From assembly GCA_002780205.1 (NCBI GenBank), contig PEVQ01000221.1, positions 1-6,739 of the forward strand: 6,739 nucleotides of DNA, given 5' to 3'. The notes under the pieces were generated by a model. That model was not told the origin of the DNA. It saw only the letters and a list, made by a program, of their open reading frames with translations, and searched no databases. Source of the stretch: Elusimicrobia bacterium CG06_land_8_20_14_3_00_38_11 (GTDB taxonomy: Bacteria > Elusimicrobiota > UBA8919). The translations under genes and the position numbers were made by a program. Shown in pieces: positions 1 to 5,130 of this stretch; within the stretch, counting starts at the first letter, position 1; the number at the start of each line of letters is the position of its first letter.

Positions 1-95
1 GAGGCAGAGCCGAAGAATCTTATTTACGAGATGCTTCACGGAGCATGGTCCCGCTTTAGCGGGGTTCAGCATGACATTTCGTGTCATTTTTAATT
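1..95. repeat. Tail of a hairpin-rich interspersed repeat
   Basis: This non-coding stretch is cut by the window edge. It has the look of the interspersed elements that read 'GAGGCAGAGCCGAAGAATCT' and end in ATGACA, seen between genes in many bacterial genomes. Three stems are visible: ATGCT/AGCAT (31-35 with 42-46), CCCGC/GCGGG around a TTTA loop (50-54 with 59-63), and ATGACA/TGTCAT (71-76 with 82-87). The pattern match is from memory; the stems are read directly from the sequence. No gene fits here apart from a spurious 5' extension of the next ORF. Confidence 0.55.
71..91 (+). terminator. Possible intrinsic terminator (repeat-embedded)
   Basis: A 6-bp stem ATGACA/TGTCAT with a 5-nt loop is followed directly by a run of T (87-91). 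This has the form of a weak rho-independent terminator for a gene upstream of the window. The stem is short and AT-rich, so termination may be inefficient. A GTG at 81 that could extend the next ORF sits in the loop and stem of this hairpin, which argues against using it as a start. Confidence 0.35.
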
Positions 96-104
96 GGTGT
101 TATT

Positions 105-380
105 ATGTTTGATTCACCTGAAAGAATTAACAAAGAAAGGCATGATGTAATTATCTATCTGGATAATTGTAAAATTCAGGGCGCTGTTTATCTTCCGCCC
201 GGAAGCCGTATTTCTGATTTCATAAATGCGCCGGTGAAACAGTTTATTCCTATTACGGATGCGGTAATTTCAGCAATCAAACCCGGCGAGGATTGGGAAT
301 ACGAGGTTGAGTTTCTTGATTTGAACAAAAACTTTATCGTGACGATGTTTCCGACAAATGCGATGAAGGGGAAAAAATGA
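105..380 (+). CDS. Small conserved protein of unknown function, coupled to leuD
   Basis: This is a 91-residue soluble protein with no signal peptide or membrane segment. The ATG at 105 is preferred over the in-frame GTG at 81 because the GTG lies inside a terminator-like hairpin. Residues 13-31 ([18 protein letters not shown]) look like two beta strands; '[11 protein letters not shown]' (31-41) and 'FIPITDAVI' (47-55) follow. This pattern (strand, strand, PPG.R.SDF.N, F.P.TDA) resembles small bacterial proteins filed as DUF6812, but that assignment is from memory. The last codon and stop overlap the leuD ATG (ATGA), so translation is probably coupled to leuD. No catalytic motif is recognisable and no function is proposed. 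Confidence 0.75.
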   Translation: MFDSPERINKERHDVIIYLDNCKIQGAVYLPPGSRISDFINAPVKQFIPITDAVISAIKPGEDWEYEVEFLDLNKNFIVTMFPTNAMKGKK

Positions 381-880
381 TACTAAAAGGAAAAGCCCAC
401 AAATACGGCGACAATGTAAATACCGACGAGATTATTCCGGCGAGATACTTAAATACCGCCGACCCTTACGAACTTGCTAAACACTGTATGGAGGATATTG
501 ACGGTGATTTCGTCAAAAATGTTTCGGCGGGCGATATTATAGTTGCCGGAAAAAATTTCGGTTGCGGTTCGTCTCGCGAGCATGCTCCGCTGTCAATAAA
601 AGCGGCGGGTGTTTCCTGCATTATCGCCGAAAGTTTTGCAAGAATTTTTTTTAGAAATGCCATAAATATAGGGCTTCCCATTTTGGAATCAAAAGAAGCG
701 GCAGAAAAAATAAAAACCGGGGATGTTCTGGAAATATCTCTCAAGGAAGGAAAGATTAAAAACTTAACCGGCCATAAATCGTATTCTTCAAAACCGTCCC
801 CGGATTTTCTTCTTAAAATTATTAATTCCGGCGGTTTGATGAATTATGTGATAAGAAACACGGAACAGACACGGAAGTAA
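377..880 (+). CDS. leuD: 3-isopropylmalate dehydratase small subunit (LeuD)
   Basis: LeuD is the swivel-domain subunit of isopropylmalate isomerase. With LeuC and its 4Fe-4S cluster it interconverts 2- and 3-isopropylmalate in cytosolic leucine synthesis. The 167-residue length fits the short LeuD class of clostridia and archaea rather than the ~200-residue enterobacterial form. Clear family motifs are [11 protein letters not shown] (15-25), [14 protein letters not shown] (58-71), [17 protein letters not shown] (85-101) and the C-terminal GGLMNYV (152-158). The specificity-loop residues read YLNT (24-27), which I recall as usual for this LeuD class; homoaconitase small subunits often have YLRT, so a related hydro-lyase cannot be excluded. 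The start is supported by AAGGGG at 366-371, 5 bp before the ATG, and by the 4-bp overlap with the gene upstream. The last eight residues, RNTEQTRK, are encoded by a downstream repeat unit. No leuC is visible; it is expected upstream. Confidence 0.92.
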   Translation: MILKGKAHKYGDNVNTDEIIPARYLNTADPYELAKHCMEDIDGDFVKNVSAGDIIVAGKNFGCGSSREHAPLSIKAAGVSCIIAESFARIFFRNAINIGLPILESKEAAEKIKTGDVLEISLKEGKIKNLTGHKSYSSKPSPDFLLKIINSGGLMNYVIRNTEQTRK

Positions 881-993
881 GGAACACAGAAAAGAACGCG
901 GAACAGAAGCGGAACAAAACACGGAACAGACACGGAAAAAAATACGGAAAGTTCAGTGTCAGTTCTGTGTACAAGTTCTGTGTCAGTTCAGTG
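856..993. repeat. Direct and inverted CACGGAACAGACACGGAA-type repeat cluster
   Basis: The unit CACGGAACAGACACGGAA occurs at 859-876 and again at 920-937. The two copies are identical, and the identity extends to 21 bp (856-876 and 917-937). Degenerate GGAACA/CGGAACA pieces fill the space between. Inverted copies follow: TTCAGTGTCAGTTCTGTG (952-969) and TTCTGTGTCAGTTCAGTG (976-993), each matching the reverse complement at 15 of 18 positions. The copy at 920-937 can pair with 952-969 across a 14-nt loop. The left edge of the cluster encodes the C-terminus and stop of LeuD. The cluster occupies the whole leuD-PilZ gap and leaves no clear Shine-Dalgarno sequence for the PilZ gene. Confidence 0.85.
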
Positions 994-1000
994 GTAGTAT

Positions 1001-1357
1001 ATGGCGAAAGAAAAGCGTTTTGCTCTTCGGATTTCGGCTAATCTACCCGCAGAGTTGTGGGGCGTGGACGATATAAGTTTTTTATGCGGAGTGCGTTTGA
1101 TTGAACTTTCTCCGGGCGGTTGCAAAATTAGTTTGGAAAAACAGGAATTATCTTTGCCGCAGGGTCTAACAATTAAGTTCGGTCTGGAAAAAGCAATTCC
1201 GTTTAATTTTTCCGCAGAGATTGTTTGGTCAAATAAATCAGACGAGAAAACATATATCGGTATAAAGTTTAAAAATTTGACAATGCATGACAAAGAAAAA
1301 ACCAGAAAATACATCCACGACTTAAAATATATCAACAGAGACGGATACACAATGTAA
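1001..1357 (+). CDS. Single-domain PilZ protein
   Basis: This 118-residue protein is made almost entirely of a PilZ domain, the cyclic-di-GMP-binding beta-barrel. The N-terminal RxxxR switch is present as RFALR (R6, R10). The second ligand motif, usually (D/N)xSxxG, reads ELSPGG (35-40), with Glu in the first position. The ending 'YIGIKFKNL' (85-93) matches the last barrel strand of the family. No output domain, membrane segment or signal peptide is visible, so it would act as a cytosolic receptor or adaptor with an unknown partner. It sits between leuD and leuB, separated from both by repeats, and no functional tie to leucine synthesis is evident. The start follows a repeat cluster without a clear ribosome-binding site, but it places RxxxR close to the N-terminus as expected. 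The Glu substitution may weaken ligand binding. Confidence 0.85.
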   Translation: MAKEKRFALRISANLPAELWGVDDISFLCGVRLIELSPGGCKISLEKQELSLPQGLTIKFGLEKAIPFNFSAEIVWSNKSDEKTYIGIKFKNLTMHDKEKTRKYIHDLKYINRDGYTM

Positions 1358-1376
1358 AAAAATGAATTTGTGGAAT

Positions 1377-1396
1377 GTCCCGACTTCAGTCGGGGC
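1377..1396. repeat. Hairpin with TTCA loop (REP-like)
   Basis: The stem GTCCCGAC/GTCGGGGC closes a TTCA tetraloop (1377-1384 with 1389-1396, one G-T wobble). There is no T run after it, so it is not a typical terminator. The loop matches that of the hairpin at 1424-1447, which suggests the two belong to one class of intergenic palindrome. No GTAG tetranucleotide precedes this copy. Confidence 0.7.
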
Positions 1397-1423
1397 GTCA
1401 ATGGAACAAATTAAACCACAAAT

Positions 1424-1447
1424 GTAGCCCCCGAATTCATTCGGGGG
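1424..1447 (+). repeat. GTAG plus perfect 8-bp hairpin (REP-like element)
   Basis: GTAG (1424-1427) directly precedes a perfect stem CCCCCGAA/TTCGGGGG (1428-1435 with 1440-1447) around a TTCA loop. GTAG followed by a hairpin is the layout of REP sequences mobilised by RAYT (TnpA-REP) transposases; the sequence shows the layout, while the RAYT link is an inference. It lies 23 bp upstream of the leuB start and just before the GGAGG ribosome-binding site, so it could also affect leuB mRNA folding. No T run follows. Confidence 0.65.
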
Positions 1448-1470
1448 TGAGCGTAGCGAATGGAGGATAG

Positions 1471-2541
1471 ATGTCAAAAAAGTACAAAATCGGCGTTATG
1501 CCGGGCGACGGTGTGGGACCTGAAATTATCAGAGAGGGTTTGAAAGTTCTGGAGGTTGCGTGCAAAAAAACAGGCGTCAAATACGAACTTGTCCATTATG
1601 ATTTCGGCGGCGAAAGATACTTAAAAACAGGTGAAATTCTTCCCGATTCCGCGCTCGCCGAGTTTAGAAAACTTGACGCAATTTATCTCGGCGCAGTCGG
1701 TCATCCCGATGTTCAAGCCGGTATTCTTGAAAAAGGGCTTTTACTTAGGACCCGTTTTGAACTTGACCAGTATATCAATCTCCGTCCGGTAATTTTGTAT
1801 CCCGGCGTTTATACCCCTCTCAAAAATAAAGAGCCGAAGGATATAAATTTCGTTGTCGTCCGCGAAAATACCGAGGGTGCATACTGCGGTATAGGAGGTG
1901 TTTTCAAAAAAGATACAAAAGATGAAGTTGCGACACAGCTGGATGTCAACACATATAAAGGCGTGGAAAGATGTATCAGATATGCTTTTGAGTTAACAAA
2001 AAAAAGAAATGTCAAAAAGAAATTAATGCTGGTGGATAAGGCGAATGTTTTGACCTACTCCGGCGATTTGTGGCAAAGGGTCTTTTACAAAATGGGAGAG
2101 CAATATCCGGATATTAAAAAAGAGCATGCGTTTGTAGATGCGACATGTATGTGGTTTGTGAAAAACCCGGACTGGTTTGATGTCGTCGTGACCAACAACA
2201 TTTTCGGAGACATTATAACGGATTTGGCGGCTGTTATTCAGGGCGGATTGGGTGTTGCAGCCGGCGGCAATATAAATCCCGAAGGCGTTTCAATGTTTGA
2301 GCCGATTCACGGAAGCGCTCCGAAATATGCAGGGAAAAACGTAATTAATCCCATTGCAACTATTGCCGCTGCCGCTATGATGATGGATGTTTTAGGCGAG
2401 ACAAAAACCGCGCAAGTGATAGAAAATTCAATAAAAAATATTTTATCTTCCAACAAAATAAAATCAATGGATGCGGGAAAAATGGGATTTTCAACCAGTG
2501 AGGTCGGCGATTTGATAACAGAGGCAGTGGTTAGTGGATAA
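1471..2541 (+). CDS. leuB: 3-isopropylmalate dehydrogenase (LeuB), isocitrate/isopropylmalate dehydrogenase family
   Basis: The likely reaction is oxidative decarboxylation of 3-isopropylmalate to 2-oxoisocaproate, the third step of leucine synthesis, in the cytosol with Mg2+ and a nicotinamide cofactor. The 356-residue length is normal. Visible motifs are the N-terminal GDGVGPE (12-18), EKGLLLRTR in the substrate loop (87-95), NLRP (103-106), RENTEGAY (131-138, catalytic Tyr138), VDKANVL (188-194, catalytic Lys190), metal-binding Asp223, Asp247 and Asp251, and EPIHGSAP (277-284). The cofactor loop reads [11 protein letters not shown] (284-294). Lys285-Tyr286 occupy the positions that in E. 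coli isocitrate dehydrogenase (K344, Y345) select NADP, whereas classical LeuB has Asp-Ile there. The C-terminal 'STSEVGDLI' (341-349) is also more like isocitrate dehydrogenase than classical LeuB. Tartrate/D-malate or isocitrate dehydrogenase are the alternatives; nearby leuD favours LeuB. GGAGG at 1462-1466, 4 bp before the ATG, fixes the start. The last four codons and the stop lie in a repeat. Confidence 0.85.
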   Translation: MSKKYKIGVMPGDGVGPEIIREGLKVLEVACKKTGVKYELVHYDFGGERYLKTGEILPDSALAEFRKLDAIYLGAVGHPDVQAGILEKGLLLRTRFELDQYINLRPVILYPGVYTPLKNKEPKDINFVVVRENTEGAYCGIGGVFKKDTKDEVATQLDVNTYKGVERCIRYAFELTKKRNVKKKLMLVDKANVLTYSGDLWQRVFYKMGEQYPDIKKEHAFVDATCMWFVKNPDWFDVVVTNNIFGDIITDLAAVIQGGLGVAAGGNINPEGVSMFEPIHGSAPKYAGKNVINPIATIAAAAMMMDVLGETKTAQVIENSIKNILSSNKIKSMDAGKMGFSTSEVGDLITEAVVSG

Positions 2542-2596
2542 GTGGTTAAGTGGTTAGTTTTTTACTAATCACTCAATCACTAATCACTTAATCACT
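2526..2596. repeat. Large inverted repeat of AGTGGTT/AATCACT units
   Basis: The left arm (2526-2557) consists of four AGTGGTT or AGTGGAT units. The right arm (2565-2596) consists of four AATCACT units. They are separated by TTTTTTA (2558-2564). Positions 2540-2557 can pair with 2565-2582 over about 18 bp, using several G-U pairs and one mismatch. The left arm contains the last codons and TAA stop of leuB, and the right arm ends 9 bp before the next start codon. The element could act as a weak bidirectional transcript-end structure, but the stem is AU/GU-rich, so repeat is the safer call. Confidence 0.85.
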
Positions 2597-2605
2597 GGTT
2601 TTATC

Positions 2606-3889
2606 ATGGACATATTTGATAAATGTTATAACAGTGAAATTGTTCAGTTAGCGAAGTCCCTGATGAAAAATGGTCTCTATCCGTATTTTAAAACATTTGA
2701 ATCGGGTCAGGACCCTGAAGTAACCGTTGACGGTAAAAAATTAATTATGATGGGTTCAAACAATTATCTGGGTTTAACCAGTGACTGGCGGCTGAAGGCA
2801 TCTGCAATCCGCGCCGTTCAAAAATACGGAGTCGGCTGCGTCGGGAGTCGTTTCTTAAACGGCACGCTTGACATACATGTTAAACTTGAAGAAGAAATCG
2901 CGGAATTTATCGGGAAAGAAAAGGCGCTGCTTTTTTCAACCGGAATGCAGACGAATTTCGGAATAATTTCCGCTCTGGTCGGCCGCAACGAATATATTAT
3001 TCTTGATGAATACGACCATGCCTCAATTTACGACGGATGCCGGCTTTCCTTCGGCAAGATGATTAAATTCAAGCATAACGATATGGATGATTTGGAAAGG
3101 GTGCTGAAGTCTATCGGTTATGAAAAAGCAAAACTAATAATTGTTGACGGTGTTTTCAGCATGGAAGGTGATATTGCCAATCTTCCTGAAATTGTCAAAC
3201 TTGCAAAAAAATATAATTCCCGCGTTATGGTGGACGATGCCCACGGTCTCGGCGTTATGGGAAAAGGCGGAAGAGGCACCTGCGACCATTTCGGATTAAC
3301 AGATGAGGTTGATATAATAATGGGCACATTCTCAAAGTCATTGGCATCTATCGGCGGATTTGTTGCTGCCGACGAGGATGTAATTTTTTATCTGAAACAT
3401 TTATCCCGTATTCTTATATTTACGGCAAGCCCGTCTCCTTCAAATGTCGCATCAGTCCGTTCGGCATTAAAAGTTATAAAAGCCCATCCCGGGAGAATAA
3501 AACGTCTCTGGAAGAATACGAAAAAAATGAAAGACGGACTCCGCACTCTTGGATTTGACACCGGCAAAAGCGCCACACCGATAATACCCGTAATCATCGG
3601 TGAAGATGAAAAGGCATTCCAGATGTGCAAGATCCTTTACGAATACGGGATTTTTGCCACCCCGATTGTTTCACCTGCCACACCTCCCGGCCGCGCACTT
3701 ATGAGAGTAAGCGTTATGGCGACCCATACCGACGAACAACTTGATAAAGTGCTTGAAGCGTTTGAAATTGCCGGCAGAGAACTCGGGGTTATTGATACCA
3801 ATCGTCCGTGGATAAAAAAAAGAAGATTCAACTATAATGTTTTTGATATGAAGCAACTCAGAAACTGGATGGGCAAGTTGTGGCGATAA
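2606..3889 (+). CDS. Serine palmitoyltransferase-like alpha-oxoamine synthase
   Basis: This is a PLP-dependent fold-type I enzyme of the alpha-oxoamine synthase family, which condenses an amino acid with an acyl thioester and releases CO2. The predicted reaction is L-serine plus a long-chain acyl-CoA or acyl-ACP giving 3-ketosphinganine. Key residues are GSNNYLG (50-56), GSRFLNGT (80-87), His138 in DEYDHAS (stacks on PLP), DGVFSMEGD (181-189), Asp210 and His213 in VDDAH, the Schiff-base Lys244 in GTFSKSLASIGGF, and Arg367 in MRVSVMATHT (substrate carboxylate). GTFSKSLASIGGF and the N-terminal YPYF (25-28) match Bacteroidetes-type serine palmitoyltransferase as I recall it, and differ from the TLGKA form of BioF and Kbl. 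The 427-residue length also fits SPT better than BioF (~385). The final ~35 residues are basic and aromatic (WIKKRRF, WMGKLWR) and may help membrane contact. The start has no clear Shine-Dalgarno sequence. The next gene, a GNAT-like acyltransferase, fits a ceramide pathway. BioF-like or other acyl chemistry is the alternative. Confidence 0.82.
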   Translation: MDIFDKCYNSEIVQLAKSLMKNGLYPYFKTFESGQDPEVTVDGKKLIMMGSNNYLGLTSDWRLKASAIRAVQKYGVGCVGSRFLNGTLDIHVKLEEEIAEFIGKEKALLFSTGMQTNFGIISALVGRNEYIILDEYDHASIYDGCRLSFGKMIKFKHNDMDDLERVLKSIGYEKAKLIIVDGVFSMEGDIANLPEIVKLAKKYNSRVMVDDAHGLGVMGKGGRGTCDHFGLTDEVDIIMGTFSKSLASIGGFVAADEDVIFYLKHLSRILIFTASPSPSNVASVRSALKVIKAHPGRIKRLWKNTKKMKDGLRTLGFDTGKSATPIIPVIIGEDEKAFQMCKILYEYGIFATPIVSPATPPGRALMRVSVMATHTDEQLDKVLEAFEIAGRELGVIDTNRPWIKKRRFNYNVFDMKQLRNWMGKLWR

Positions 3890-3904
3890 TAGAGTAGGAT
3901 TAAA

Positions 3905-3940
3905 TAGTAGTAGTAGCGCACACTTAAGTGTGCGCTTACT
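3905..3940 (+). repeat. TAG repeats and GTAG plus long perfect palindrome (REP-like, copy 1)
   Basis: Four TAG triplets (3905-3916) run into a perfect 22-bp palindrome at 3915-3936 centred on CTTAAG; its core is CGCACACTTAAGTGTGCG (3917-3934). GTAG lies at 3913-3916, at the foot of the stem. Flanking AGTA/TACT can extend the stem if one T bulges. The element starts 15 bp after the stop of the SPT-like gene. It lacks a T run, so it is not a standard terminator, although a stem this long could protect the 3' end of the transcript. An inverted copy lies at 3979-4001. Confidence 0.8.
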
Positions 3941-3978
3941 AATGTTTGAATATGTATTCTACCGACGCTACTCTGCCT

Positions 3979-4001
3979 AAGCACACTTAAGTGTGGTCTA
4001 C
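3979..4001 (-). repeat. Inverted second copy of the CACACTTAAGTGTG element
   Basis: The perfect 14-bp palindrome CACACTTAAGTGTG (3982-3995) is followed by GTCTAC. On the - strand this reads GTAGACCACACTTAAGTGTG, so GTAG again precedes the palindrome, in the orientation opposite to the copy at 3913. Two inverted REP-like units about 45 bp apart resemble a BIME arrangement. The pair fills nearly all of the gap before the GNAT gene. The element ends 8 bp before that gene's ATG and leaves no Shine-Dalgarno sequence. Confidence 0.75.
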
Positions 4002-4009
4002 TGATTATA

Positions 4010-5128
4010 ATGGAAATTAAAAATTACGATTTACCTGAAAAACTTGATGAGTTTGTAAAATTTCCCTTTCAACTTTACAAGGGTTCTCCTTACGAAAAGT
4101 TTTGGGTTCCGCCGTTAATTTCTGAAGCAAAAAAACTTCTTTCGTCAAAAAATCCCTTCTGGAAACACGCAAAAATAAAAATATTTTTAGCGCAGGCTCA
4201 CGGAAAAACCGCAGGTCGTTGTGCTGCAATAATTGACCGGAACCACATAAAAGTTCACAATGAGAAATGTGGCTTCTTCGGATTTTTTGACTGCATAAAC
4301 GATGTTCCCGTCGCAAAATTGCTTTTAGATGAGGTGAAAAAATTCCTGAAATCCGAGGGGATGGAAATAATAAAAGGTCCCGCAAATCCTTCCGCGAACG
4401 ACGAATACGGACTTTTGATTGACGGTTTTGATTCATCCCCGGTAATTATGATGACTTATAACCCGCCGTATTATATGGATTTAATTGAGAAATCCGCCTT
4501 TAGAAAAGCGAAGGATTTGTATGCCTGGATTCGCTCTGCGCACGATGACGCTCCGCCGAGAATTGCAAGAATAGTTGAAATGGTGAAAAAAAGAGAAAAT
4601 ATAAAAGTCCGCCCTCTTGATATGAAAAATTTCCGAAGGGATGTCCAGCACTTTAAGGACATCTATAATTCCGCATGGGAAAAAAACTGGGGATTTGTTC
4701 CTTTAACCGACGAGGAAATTGATTATATGGCGGAGGGATTAAAACCGATGGTTGATGCGCGAATTTTTCATTTTCTGGAGATTAATGGTATTCCCGCCGC
4801 CGCATCCCTTTCCCTTCCCGACTATAATTTCGTCCTGAAAAAACTCAACGGAAAAATGGGACTTATCGGAATAATCAAATTTTTATACTGGAGAAAAAAG
4901 ATAAAATTTATTCGCCTGATGGCTTTGGGTGTTAAAAAAGAGTTCAGAGGCAAAGGACTTGAAGCGGTGCTTTATCACGAGATTTTACAGGCGTGCAGAA
5001 AATACGGTTACCCCGACGGCGGCGAACTCTCCTGGACTTTGGAAGACAACGACCTCATCAACAAAGGCATTGTCGCGATGGGCGGCACCCTCTACAAAAA
5101 ATACCGCATTTACGAAGCAGTATTGTAA
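4010..5128 (+). CDS. GNAT-superfamily N-acyltransferase-like protein (two GNAT-like halves)
   Basis: This 372-residue cytosolic protein belongs to a widespread bacterial family usually annotated only as a GNAT or hypothetical protein. The N-terminal half has the family features WVPPL (32-36), a GFFGFF stretch (88-93), GPANPSANDEYGLLIDGFD (123-141) and MMTYNPPYY (147-155). It looks like a degenerate GNAT fold without a clear acyl-CoA loop. The C-terminal half has the acyl-CoA pyrophosphate-loop motif EFRGKGLE (311-318; pattern R/Q-x-x-G-x-G/A) after the strand RLMALGVKK, then helix LYHEILQACRKYG and the closing 'MGGTLYKKYRIYEAVL'. No signal peptide or membrane helix is seen. It follows the serine palmitoyltransferase-like gene. 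Because the bacterial ceramide synthase of Caulobacter is also a GNAT-superfamily enzyme, N-acylation of a sphingoid base is a reasonable hypothesis, not a demonstrated function. The start lacks a clear ribosome-binding site. It is probably cotranscribed with the ATPase 2 bp downstream. Confidence 0.75.
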   Translation: MEIKNYDLPEKLDEFVKFPFQLYKGSPYEKFWVPPLISEAKKLLSSKNPFWKHAKIKIFLAQAHGKTAGRCAAIIDRNHIKVHNEKCGFFGFFDCINDVPVAKLLLDEVKKFLKSEGMEIIKGPANPSANDEYGLLIDGFDSSPVIMMTYNPPYYMDLIEKSAFRKAKDLYAWIRSAHDDAPPRIARIVEMVKKRENIKVRPLDMKNFRRDVQHFKDIYNSAWEKNWGFVPLTDEEIDYMAEGLKPMVDARIFHFLEINGIPAAASLSLPDYNFVLKKLNGKMGLIGIIKFLYWRKKIKFIRLMALGVKKEFRGKGLEAVLYHEILQACRKYGYPDGGELSWTLEDNDLINKGIVAMGGTLYKKYRIYEAVL

Positions 5129-5130
5129 TT

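Noticed and set aside
81..104. GTG start at 81 adding 8 residues to the small protein before leuD.
   Set aside because: The GTG is within the loop and stem of a terminator-like hairpin, and the added residues (MSFLIGVI) are repeat-derived; ATG 105 is the better start.
988..1401. 137-residue - strand frame across the PilZ gene.
   Set aside because: The + strand has RxxxR and the PilZ core; the antisense frame runs through hairpins and repeats and shows no domain.
3905..4001. CRISPR-like array from the repeated CACACTTAAGTGTG units.
   Set aside because: There are only two copies, in inverted orientation and with unlike flanks, and no regular spacing or cas genes.
4006..4011. TATAAT matching a -10 promoter box before the GNAT gene.
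   Set aside because: It overlaps the ATG itself, so a start from it would fall inside the coding region, and no -35 box lies at proper spacing.
4017..4436. 139-residue - strand frame inside the GNAT gene.
   Set aside because: The + strand encodes conserved family motifs over this stretch; the antisense product is of low complexity, rich in Arg and Leu.
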